From contig JAQVYZ010000094.1 of the NCBI GenBank assembly GCA_028708485.1, positions 1 to 5,189 on the forward strand: a DNA stretch of 5,189 nt, given 5' to 3'. The notes under the pieces are model-generated. The model saw only the letters and a program-made list of their open reading frames with translations. It searched no databases and was not told where the DNA came from. Shown one piece after another: positions 1 to 4,971 of this stretch; positions within the stretch are counted from its first letter, which is position 1; each line of letters opens with the position of its first letter. The position numbers and the translations under genes were made by a program. The stretch is from Caldisericia bacterium. Lineage in GTDB: Bacteria > Caldisericota > Caldisericia > UBA6126.

Positions 1-260
1 CTTCCTTTTAATAGATGTTCTTCGACAAGAAAAGGAATATTATCTAATGTAAGGGGGCAATATACGATTCCTTCAGGATAAACCGCGATGGCTACTCCTT
101 GGTCTTCGTAGCCCAGACTTCCTGTGGGGATAACTCGGATTTCATCCTGTAAACCAAAGTGTTGGATAGATTCAATTAAAGCTTCTTCTATTCTCTTGGC
201 TCCGATTAATAAACTCTTTGTGTCTTCAGCTACTAGTACATGGCTTCGATAGAACTTCAT
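1..260 (-). CDS. NuoF/HndC-like subunit, second copy, N-terminal part only (runs off left edge), [2Fe-2S] ligands lost
   Basis: From ATG 260 a frame stays open to the left edge for 86 full codons. It matches the N-terminal thioredoxin-like domain of the first NuoF-like subunit without a gap: MKFYRSHVLV against MKIYRIHALI, YPEGIVY against YPEGVVY at residues 61-67 of both, and EEHLLKG against KEHFLKG at 80-86. This makes the rest of the gene, outside the window, very probably a NuoF/HydB-type flavoprotein. The four cluster cysteines of the first copy (11, 16, 48, 52) are A11, S16, S48 and E52 here; the only cysteine seen is C68. The domain therefore should not bind the usual [2Fe-2S] cluster. 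The start overlaps the NuoE-like stop in an ATGA, with GGTGG just upstream as a modest ribosome site. Whether the C-terminal two-[4Fe-4S] domain is present cannot be seen. Confidence 0.85.
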   Translation of the reverse strand, partial: MKFYRSHVLVAEDTKSLLIGAKRIEEALIESIQHFGLQDEIRVIPTGSLGYEDQGVAIAVYPEGIVYCPLTLDNIPFLVEEHLLKG

Positions 261-691
261 AATCCACCGCCTTGTAGTTGATGAATAATTTTATTGACTT
301 TTTCTGTGGTTAGGTTGCCATATGGTTGTTCATCGATCATCATGGAAGGAGCCACCGAACACATTCCTAAACAGCTGCTCAGTTCCAAAGTAAACAGACC
401 GTCTTTAGTGGTTTCTCCAATACCAATTCCCAGTAAATCCTGTAAATGTTCTATGAGTTGTTCTGCTTCTGCCATGTGACAAGTCTGATTTTCACAAATC
501 CGGATGATATGTTTTCCTCTTGGTTTCGTTGAAAACATCGTGTAGAAAGTAGCGACTCCATACACTTTTGATGGAGCAATGCGGTCATTTTCCGATAAAG
601 CCATAATCTCCTTTTCAGGTAGAAAATGCTGATCAGGATGGTTGTCCTGAATGTCATGCAACTTCTCAATGAGAGATTTTTTTTCTTGCAT
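257..691 (-). CDS. NuoE-like [2Fe-2S] hydrogenase subunit, second copy
   Basis: This 144-residue protein is a second NuoE / 24-kDa-type [2Fe-2S] subunit in the same operon. It has the helical N-terminus (SLIEKLHDIQDNHPDQHFLPEKEI reduced to its key pattern of IQ..H....LP), then IAPSKVYGVATFYTMF, and the cluster ligands C66-x4-C71 in ICENQTCHMAEA and C107-x3-C111 in SCLGMCSVAPSMM. All four ligands are intact. The C-terminus YGNLTTEKVNKIIHQL matches the family end. It is not a recent duplicate of the 3730-3257 gene, since the two share only the family pattern. The start is fixed at 691 by AAGGAGG. It overlaps the upstream NuoF-like gene by 26 bases and the following NuoF-like gene by 4 bases (ATGA), so it is most likely the direct partner of that second, partial NuoF-like subunit. 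Confidence 0.93.
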   Translation of the reverse strand: MQEKKSLIEKLHDIQDNHPDQHFLPEKEIMALSENDRIAPSKVYGVATFYTMFSTKPRGKHIIRICENQTCHMAEAEQLIEHLQDLLGIGIGETTKDGLFTLELSSCLGMCSVAPSMMIDEQPYGNLTTEKVNKIIHQLQGGGL

Positions 692-2327
692 GTTTCTTAA
701 CCTCCTTAACAGGGGATGACATGGTGCAAACGTTACATAAACACTTTTTATCACGAATATGAGACTCATATTCGTTTCTAAACCATCGAATGGTTGATAA
801 TACAGGATTAGGAGAGCTTTGACCAAGGTTGCATAAAGAAGTTTGTTTGATAGTATTCCCTAATTCCTCTAATCTCTCAATATCGCCCTCCTCGCCTTGC
901 CCAGAGGTGATTTTTTCTAATATGTTCAGCATCTGCCTGGTGCCTTCTCGACAGGGAGTACATTTACCACAGCTTTCATCGACCGTGAATTTTAAAAAGA
1001 ATTTTGCGATATCCACCATGCAGCTTTCTTCGTCCATGACAATCAAGCCACCGGATCCCATCATGGATCCGAGGGAGTTCAGCGATTCGTAATCGATAGG
1101 GGTGTCAATATGGGAGGCTGGGATGACCCCGCCGGAAGGTCCACCGGTTAAGGCGCCTTTGAATTGTTTGTGGTTAGGGATACCCCCGCCAATATCAAAT
1201 ATGATCTTTCGAAGACTGATACCGAGCGGAACCTCTATTAATCCGGTCGTGTTTACCTTTCCCGCTAAAGAAAAGACTTTCGTTCCCGGATTATTCGGTA
1301 CGCCGATCGTTTGGAAAAAGTCCGCTCCTTTAGTCATGATGACCGGTATATTGGCAAATGTTTCCACATTATTGATCACGGTTGGTTTTCCAAATAATCC
1401 CTTTTCCGCTGGAAATGGCGGTTTCTTTTTCGGTTCCCCGCGGTTTCCTTCAATAGAATTCAAGAGAGCTGTCTCTTCCCCGCAAACAAAAGCCCCGGCT
1501 CCTACGCGGATCTCTAAATCAAATGAAAAATCAGAGCCCAGGATCTGCTGACCCAAAACACCGAATTGCTTAGCTTGTTTAATAGCATGAGTTAAGCGTT
1601 TAATAGCTAAAGGATATTCAGCGCGGACATACACATACCCTTTTTGGGCGCCAATAGCATAGGCAGCAATCGCCATGCCTTCTATCACAGAATGCGGATC
1701 TCCTTCTAAAACGGAGCGATCCATATAAGCACCGGGATCTCCTTCGTCAGCATTGCAAACCACATATTTGATGTTGCTTGTCTGCAGATAAGCGGTTTCC
1801 CACTTGCGACCCGTCGGGAAACCTGCACCGCCTCTTCCCCGCAGACCTGATTTTTTGATTTCCTCAATGACCAGTTTCGGGTCTTTGTCAGCTATAGCCT
1901 TGGCTAATCCCTGATAACCGTCTCTGGCAATATACTCTTCGATATTTTCCGGGTTAATTAAGCCGCAATTTCTGAGAACAAGCTTGGTTTGATGGGCAAA
2001 GAAAGGGACTTCTTCTAATCGGGGAAAAGCGCCTTCTTCTTTTCTCCACATCAAATGTTCAACAGGTCTGCCTTTCAGAAAATGCTCCTTTGTAATAATC
2101 TCAGCATCTTCCGGTTTTAAACGAACATACACCACACCTTCCGGATAGATAACCATCATAGGACCCATTTCACACGATCCCATACAACCTGTTTCTACGA
2201 TTTGGATCTCTTCCGCTAAATCAGCAGCTTGCAGCTCTTTTTTTAAGGAACTCTCAAAACTATCTCCACCCGCAGAGATACATTGACCTCCTGCACAGAT
2301 AAGAGCATGTATTCTGTAGATTTTCAT
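666..2327 (-). CDS. hndC: NuoF/HndC-like NAD(P)H- and FMN-binding hydrogenase subunit, first copy, C-terminally short
   Basis: This 553-residue flavoprotein is the diaphorase subunit of NAD(P)-linked [FeFe]-hydrogenases (HndC, HymB, HydB). Residues 1-90 form a thioredoxin-like [2Fe-2S] domain with C11, C16, C48 and C52. Residues about 110-350 are the NuoF core, with the glycine-rich GLRGRGGAGFPTG (161-173), the FMN-site NADEGDPGAYMDR (192-204), and GAGAFVCGEETALLNSIEG. An SLBB domain follows. Next comes the four-cysteine [4Fe-4S] module: C453, C456 and C459 in ESCGKCTPCREG, and C499 in SLCNLGQSSPNPV. Classical HydB/HndC proteins (about 600 residues or more) continue into a domain with two further [4Fe-4S] clusters. 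Here the protein ends soon after C529, C531 and C534 (KKCLCNVCTMSS), so that domain is absent. The ribosome site GAGGAAT lies in the HndB-like gene. The last 26 bases overlap the next NuoE-like gene. It would pass electrons between NAD(P)H and the hydrogenase chain. Confidence 0.95.
   Translation of the reverse strand: MKIYRIHALICAGGQCISAGGDSFESSLKKELQAADLAEEIQIVETGCMGSCEMGPMMVIYPEGVVYVRLKPEDAEIITKEHFLKGRPVEHLMWRKEEGAFPRLEEVPFFAHQTKLVLRNCGLINPENIEEYIARDGYQGLAKAIADKDPKLVIEEIKKSGLRGRGGAGFPTGRKWETAYLQTSNIKYVVCNADEGDPGAYMDRSVLEGDPHSVIEGMAIAAYAIGAQKGYVYVRAEYPLAIKRLTHAIKQAKQFGVLGQQILGSDFSFDLEIRVGAGAFVCGEETALLNSIEGNRGEPKKKPPFPAEKGLFGKPTVINNVETFANIPVIMTKGADFFQTIGVPNNPGTKVFSLAGKVNTTGLIEVPLGISLRKIIFDIGGGIPNHKQFKGALTGGPSGGVIPASHIDTPIDYESLNSLGSMMGSGGLIVMDEESCMVDIAKFFLKFTVDESCGKCTPCREGTRQMLNILEKITSGQGEEGDIERLEELGNTIKQTSLCNLGQSSPNPVLSTIRWFRNEYESHIRDKKCLCNVCTMSSPVKEVKKHARKKISH
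701..707 (-). promoter_or_regulatory. Ribosome binding site setting the start of the second NuoE-like gene
   Basis: A perfect AAGGAGG lies 9 bases before ATG 691 and decides that start over the in-frame ATGs at 826 and 769. Those would add up to 45 non-family residues read out of frame through the NuoF-like gene. The site itself encodes part of the C-terminal KEVKK of the NuoF-like protein. Confidence 0.85.
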
Positions 2328-2701
2328 TATTGTTTATTCCTCGCAATCACCCATTCGCTGATGATTTGCCCGTTGATGACATGTTGGGCAACTATTTGTC
2401 TGGCCATTTCAGGCTGGACTTTACCATAGGTGGTCTGAAACCCATCTCGTTCCACAACAATAACAGGTTCTTCCTTATCTAAGCCCATGGATCCGCCTTC
2501 AATGATTTCTACTTCATGGAAATTTCTCTTTTCCAGTTCATCGATAATCGCTTTTAAAACTTCTCTGGCTCCTCCGGCAATACCGACAGTGCCCATACTG
2601 GCACGGATTCTGACTTTTGCTTCCCCACTGCGCGCTGTCATGGATTCCTTCGCCTGATCCCGAAGCTTTCGAAGTTCATCTAATGAATTAATCTTAGCCA
2701 T
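2327..2701 (-). CDS. hndB: HndB-like thioredoxin-fold ferredoxin family protein lacking all cysteines
   Basis: This 124-residue protein belongs to the small thioredoxin-like ferredoxin family found between NuoE-like and NuoF-like hydrogenase genes (HndB). The fold signature is intact: SLDELRKLRDQAKESM at the N-terminus, then VRIRASMGTVGIAGGAREV, LDELEKRN-type helix IIDELEKRNFHEVEII, GGSMGLDKEEPVIVV, and the C-terminal YGKVQPEMARQIVAQHVINGQIISEWVI. In usual members MGTCGIA and TGCxGxC supply cluster cysteines. Here the matching residues are V39, S71 and D75, and the whole protein contains no cysteine, so it cannot hold a cysteine-ligated [2Fe-2S] cluster. The conserved surrounding sequence argues for a maintained structural or docking role and against decay. 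It overlaps the ATPase gene by 8 bases and shares one base with the NuoF-like gene (TAATG). The family assignment is firm; whether cysteine-free relatives are already known cannot be judged here. Confidence 0.85.
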   Translation of the reverse strand: MAKINSLDELRKLRDQAKESMTARSGEAKVRIRASMGTVGIAGGAREVLKAIIDELEKRNFHEVEIIEGGSMGLDKEEPVIVVERDGFQTTYGKVQPEMARQIVAQHVINGQIISEWVIARNKQ

Positions 2702-3254
2702 AATGCTTACCTCCATACAATTGATTCTTATTCTCAAGCAAAAAAGTTTCTAAACCCTGTAAAATCTTTGGATTGTTGATGGGTACGTCCTGAAATACCT
2801 CTTTCAATTCAGAGGTGGATACCTCAAATGAGTTATTGTCCACTTCATGGGTAAATATAAATTCTACACCGGAGTGGATCGCATACATCATGATAACAGT
2901 TGATACGATATCTCCCAGAGGAGGTCTGTCAATATGGGTGTGTTGAAACCAGAAGGAGACCTTTGTACCTACGCCCGGCTGACTCTCCAATTCACAACCG
3001 CCATTGCACATCTCGGCTTCCTGTTTCAATAAAGGCAGCCCCAAACCTACTGTTTTTGTTGTGCTGGTGGTGGTGAAGGGATCAAATAAGGAATCTACCA
3101 TCGCCTGATCCATGCCCTTGCCATTATCTTCTATTCTAAAACCAAGGAAATCTTTTGTTTCCAGATATTCCTGAAGCGTCAAATGAATGCGGGTAGCTCC
3201 CGCATGAATTGAATTCTCGAGAATATCAAGGATATTGAGCGATAGTTCTTTCAT
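2694..3254 (-). CDS. GHKL ATP-binding protein with conserved C-terminal extension (hydrogenase-operon ATPase)
   Basis: This 186-residue protein has an N-terminal histidine-kinase-type ATPase domain and no phosphoacceptor histidine domain. Visible boxes are N box LDILENSIHAGA (N14), G1 box DNGKGMD at residues 43-49, F box LFDPFTTT at 56-63, and G2 box VGLGLPLL at 69-76. The remaining 80 or so residues, beginning HIDRPPLGDIVSTVI and containing VPINNP, form an extension that I recall in proteins encoded next to clostridial NuoE/NuoF-type hydrogenase genes. It is annotated as a kinase only by ATPase homology. No Shine-Dalgarno sequence is visible before ATG 3254, and the preceding stop is 2 bases upstream, so translation probably relies on reinitiation. 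It lies between the NuoE-like and HndB-like genes and overlaps the latter by 8 bases. Its substrate is unknown; a regulatory or assembly role in the hydrogenase is inferred. Confidence 0.88.
   Translation of the reverse strand: MKELSLNILDILENSIHAGATRIHLTLQEYLETKDFLGFRIEDNGKGMDQAMVDSLFDPFTTTSTTKTVGLGLPLLKQEAEMCNGGCELESQPGVGTKVSFWFQHTHIDRPPLGDIVSTVIMMYAIHSGVEFIFTHEVDNNSFEVSTSELKEVFQDVPINNPKILQGLETFLLENKNQLYGGKHYG
2710..2714 (-). promoter_or_regulatory. Ribosome binding site setting the start of the HndB-like gene
   Basis: GGAGG lies 8 bases before ATG 2701, inside the last codons of the ATPase gene. It favours this start over in-frame ATGs at 2737 and 2716 and gives the expected family N-terminus (MAKINSLDELRKLRDQ). 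Confidence 0.8.
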
Positions 3255-3256
3255 AA

Positions 3257-3730
3257 CTATTGATATTTGGAGAGAATCCCGGGTATTTGTTCAGGAGTGA
3301 GACGACCATAAATATCCGTTCCATCCACGCTGATCACCGGAGCCATACCGCAAGCTCCTAAACAGCGAACTTCACGGATGGAGAATTTCTTGTCTGGTGT
3401 GATCTGTCCTTTTCTGATGTGTAATTCACTCTCAAATTTCTTCATGACTTCGGCAGCGCCTTTAACGTAGCATGCTGTTCCCATGCAAACCATGATCACA
3501 TGATCTGCATCTTTCTCTGTTTTAAAAAAGTTATAAAAAGAAACAATGCCAAATACTTTAGAGGGGGGAATGTTCATTTTTTTGGCGATATAATCCTGTA
3601 CCTCCACAGATAAGTAACCCAGCATCTCTTGGACTCCGTGTAAAATCTGAATGAGCGACTCCACTTTATTTCCTTCTCTTTTGATGACTAAATCAATTTG
3701 AGGGAAAGATTCTTCTCTACTTGTTTCCAT
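3257..3730 (-). CDS. hndA: NuoE/HndA-like [2Fe-2S] hydrogenase subunit, first copy
   Basis: This 157-residue thioredoxin-fold [2Fe-2S] protein belongs to the NuoE / 24-kDa family (HndA, HymA or HydC of NAD(P)-linked [FeFe]-hydrogenases). It has the N-terminal helical part with LIQILHGVQEMLGYLSVEV and IPPSKVFGIVSFYNFF, followed by the ferredoxin fold. All four cluster ligands are present in standard spacing: C82-x4-C87 in VCMGTACYVKGA and C123-x3-C127 in VRCLGACGMAP. In known complexes the subunit sits against the FMN/NADH subunit and holds a cluster close to the flavin. Length is normal for the family. The start at 3730 is fixed by AAGGAGG. It overlaps the DRTGG gene by 14 bases, and its TAG stop is 2 bases before the next ATPase gene. 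A role in complex I is unlikely because no other complex I genes are present. The NuoE-like protein at 691-257 is a clear second copy. Confidence 0.93.
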   Translation of the reverse strand: METSREESFPQIDLVIKREGNKVESLIQILHGVQEMLGYLSVEVQDYIAKKMNIPPSKVFGIVSFYNFFKTEKDADHVIMVCMGTACYVKGAAEVMKKFESELHIRKGQITPDKKFSIREVRCLGACGMAPVISVDGTDIYGRLTPEQIPGILSKYQ

Positions 3731-4070
3731 TTTTTTCCTCCTTGAGCATGTTGTAGAGCATTCCGCTTGTTTCAAACGATGTATACGGGCTTAAAAGGAT
3801 GACAATTCCTTTTTCTTGGGCTTTACTAACAAGATCCTTGTCAGGCATCAAGCTTTCTGAAAGAATGATCGCGGCAGCTTGTTTGATCGAAGCTACCCCT
3901 AAAATATTTTGGTGCACCTGCACCGTAATCCAGACATGATCTTCTGTGACTTTTGCTAAGGCAGCGCTTAATAGGTCTGATGTGTACACATCATGAAAAG
4001 AACCATTGATATCAAGCTGAGTGGTCAATAGTTGTAAAGGCAGTCGTTCAATGAGTTGTTGGATCGTCAT
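3717..4070 (-). CDS. DRTGG domain protein, second copy
   Basis: This 117-residue single-domain DRTGG protein is a divergent paralogue of the first gene of the operon. The shared pattern is a short N-terminal helix (MTIQQLIERLPLQLL), VYTSDLLSAALAKV corresponding to YAFAADLMSDTLF of the other copy, a central VASIKQAAAIILSES, and a C-terminal IVILLSPYTSFETSGMLYNML corresponding to ILVLRSSNIMFVTCGLLYQ. The N-terminus was set at 4070, where a GAGG ribosome site and a family-like N-terminus agree. It overlaps the ATPase gene by 23 bases upstream and the NuoE-like gene by 14 bases downstream. Placement of a DRTGG gene on each side of an RsbW-like ATPase suggests that the three products act together. 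The activity is unknown, and the copy lacks any recognisable catalytic or metal site. Confidence 0.82.
   Translation of the reverse strand: MTIQQLIERLPLQLLTTQLDINGSFHDVYTSDLLSAALAKVTEDHVWITVQVHQNILGVASIKQAAAIILSESLMPDKDLVSKAQEKGIVILLSPYTSFETSGMLYNMLKEEKNGNK
3737..3743 (-). promoter_or_regulatory. Ribosome binding site setting the start of the first NuoE-like gene
   Basis: A perfect AAGGAGG lies 6 bases before the ATG at 3730. It decides that start over the in-frame ATG at 3775, whose extra residues (ECSTTCSRRKK) are translated from the end of the DRTGG gene and the ribosome site itself. Confidence 0.85.
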
Positions 4071-4509
4071 CGTTCCATACCTCAAATATAAGGGTGGTTC
4101 CTTTCTTAGAAGATTCAATATAGAAATAATCTGCAAATCGTTTAATGTTATTGAGCCCCACCCCTCCACCGAACCCGAGTTGTCTGGCAGATTCGGGAGC
4201 TGTAGAAAAACCTGGTGTCAAAGCTTTTTTCATGTCTTTCATACCGGGGCCGTCATCTTTAGCAGTGATTCGTACCCTGTCAGAAAAAACCATCACTTCA
4301 ATGGAGCCGCCGTGAATGGTGTGAATCGCCAGGTTTGCTTCCGCTTCAAAGACACAAACACCTAAACGACGAAGATAGTCATTTTTTGGAAAGTAATCAT
4401 TCAGCATTTTTTTGACTGCCAGAGCTTTTGACCCGATCGTATCAAATTGTGCCCCTATCACATCATACAGAAAAACTTTATCAGTGGTAGTACTTAGCGT
4501 ATTTTCCAT
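4048..4509 (-). CDS. RsbW/SpoIIAB-like ATP-binding protein (GHKL ATPase, anti-sigma type)
   Basis: This 153-residue protein is a stand-alone GHKL ATPase of the kind annotated as an anti-sigma regulatory factor or serine/threonine protein kinase. The ATP-site boxes are visible: N box FEAEANLAIH at residues 54-63 (E55, N59, H63), G1 box DDGPGM at 85-90, an F-box-like TPGFSTA at 98-104, and a G2 box LGFGGGVGLNNIKRF at 111-125. There is no dimerisation/phosphoacceptor histidine domain and no sensor domain, so it is not a classical histidine kinase. Start: AAGGATCACC precedes ATG at 4509, giving a good ribosome site inside the end of the upstream DRTGG gene (16-base overlap). It overlaps the next DRTGG gene by 23 bases. 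No STAS-type anti-sigma antagonist or sigma factor is encoded in the window, so its substrate is unknown; the DRTGG proteins or hydrogenase subunits are candidate partners by inference. Confidence 0.88.
   Translation of the reverse strand: MENTLSTTTDKVFLYDVIGAQFDTIGSKALAVKKMLNDYFPKNDYLRRLGVCVFEAEANLAIHTIHGGSIEVMVFSDRVRITAKDDGPGMKDMKKALTPGFSTAPESARQLGFGGGVGLNNIKRFADYFYIESSKKGTTLIFEVWNDDDPTTH
4080..4083 (-). promoter_or_regulatory. Ribosome binding site setting the start of the second DRTGG gene
   Basis: GAGG on the minus strand lies 9 bases before the ATG at 4070. It supports that start over the in-frame ATG at 4169, which would bury 33 extra codons in the upstream ATPase gene and encode a non-family N-terminus. 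Confidence 0.6.
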
Positions 4510-4859
4510 GGTGATCCTTCTAAGCCGGCTTGGTACAACAAACCACAGGTTACAAACATAATATTGCTGGAGCGTAAAACCAATATTTCGTTCTCTTTGG
4601 CAAGCTCAATCGTCTGCTCAGGCACTTGTTTTCCTCTAACAATCATAATGGCGGGAATATCCAGAATTATCGCTGTCCTGACCACAGAGGTATTTGTCAC
4701 ACCCGTAATCAGGAGCAAAGGCTCATCATCCCGCATAATAATAAATAATGTATCGCTCATCAAATCGGCAGCAAAAGCATACCGAATATCCACATCCTTG
4801 CGACCTATTGGCTGTAGTATCTCTGCAGCCGTTATCTCACATATCTTATCAATTTTCAT
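4494..4859 (-). CDS. DRTGG domain protein, first copy
   Basis: This is a 121-residue cytoplasmic protein made of a single DRTGG domain. The domain is otherwise known as the small module between the phosphotransacetylase-type and CBS parts of larger proteins, and as a stand-alone protein beside clostridial [FeFe]-hydrogenase genes. Its biochemical role is not established. The family pattern is clear: an N-terminal helix (KIDKICEITAAEIL), then YAFAADLMSDTLF at residues 27-39, a central strand-turn LLLITGVTNTSVVRTAI, and a C-terminal VLRSSNIMFVTCGLLYQAG. No transmembrane segment or cofactor motif is seen. The start at M1 fits the usual family N-terminus; it is preceded by only a weak GGAAAG ribosome site. 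It is the first recognised gene of the operon and overlaps the following ATPase gene by 16 bases. It is a distant paralogue of the gene at 4070-3717. An accessory or sensory role is inferred from context only. Confidence 0.85.
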   Translation of the reverse strand: MKIDKICEITAAEILQPIGRKDVDIRYAFAADLMSDTLFIIMRDDEPLLLITGVTNTSVVRTAIILDIPAIMIVRGKQVPEQTIELAKENEILVLRSSNIMFVTCGLLYQAGLEGSPWKIR

Positions 4860-4860
4860 T

Positions 4861-4895
4861 TCTTTCCATTATAGCAAAGATTTGTTACATCTCCA
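4861..4895 (-). promoter_or_regulatory. Candidate extended -10 promoter for the operon
   Basis: On the minus strand the bases TGCTATAAT end at 4868. They hold a perfect -10 hexamer (TATAAT, 4873-4868) with the TGn extension. A weak -35 match, TGGAGA (4895-4890, 4 of 6 bases), lies 16 bases upstream, and the extended -10 could compensate for it. A start 6-7 bases downstream of the -10 would fall at about 4862-4861, only 2-3 bases before the ATG of the first DRTGG gene, so the transcript would be practically leaderless. The alternative is that the match is fortuitous and transcription comes from further upstream. Confidence 0.45.
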
Positions 4896-4900
4896 CGCAG

Positions 4901-4971
4901 GTGTAAATTACCGTAAAGATGGAATATCACATGTTTTTTTCTTCTTGAGAAATACCGATAGCAATTTACAC
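4901..4971. repeat. 9-bp inverted repeat GTGTAAATT / AATTTACAC flanking the operon start
   Basis: GTGTAAATT occurs on the plus strand at 4901-4909, and its exact reverse complement AATTTACAC at 4963-4971, with 53 bases between. The proximal copy lies just upstream of the candidate -35, near position -44 of the predicted start, and overlaps the stop codon of the right-edge frame. The distal copy is inside that frame. The position would suit a regulator-binding pair, but a 9-bp AT-rich match can arise by chance and I cannot assign it to a known regulator. Confidence 0.25.

Noticed and set aside
451..669. Minus-strand 72-codon frame inside the second NuoE-like gene
   Set aside because: It is an out-of-frame shadow of a gene whose four cluster cysteines and family motifs are intact.
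294..1551. Plus-strand open frames at 294-479, 829-1092 and 1102-1551
   Set aside because: They lie antisense within the NuoE-like and NuoF-like genes, which have clear family motifs over the same bases. Their products show no recognisable domain.
257..3730. Complex I (NADH:quinone oxidoreductase) nuoE/nuoF genes
   Set aside because: The NuoF-like proteins carry the extra N-terminal ferredoxin domain typical of hydrogenase-type HydB/HndC. An HndB-like gene sits between, and no membrane or other complex I subunit is present.
3717..4509. Classical two-component histidine kinase call for the ATPases
   Set aside because: Neither ATPase has a phosphoacceptor histidine domain, sensor or membrane segment, and there is no response regulator gene nearby.
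4881..4899. Possible Rex redox-repressor box (TTGTTAC at 4882-4888)
   Set aside because: Only one half-site resembles the TTGTTAA-n4-TTAACAA type; the bases where the second half should be (CCACGCA) do not match.
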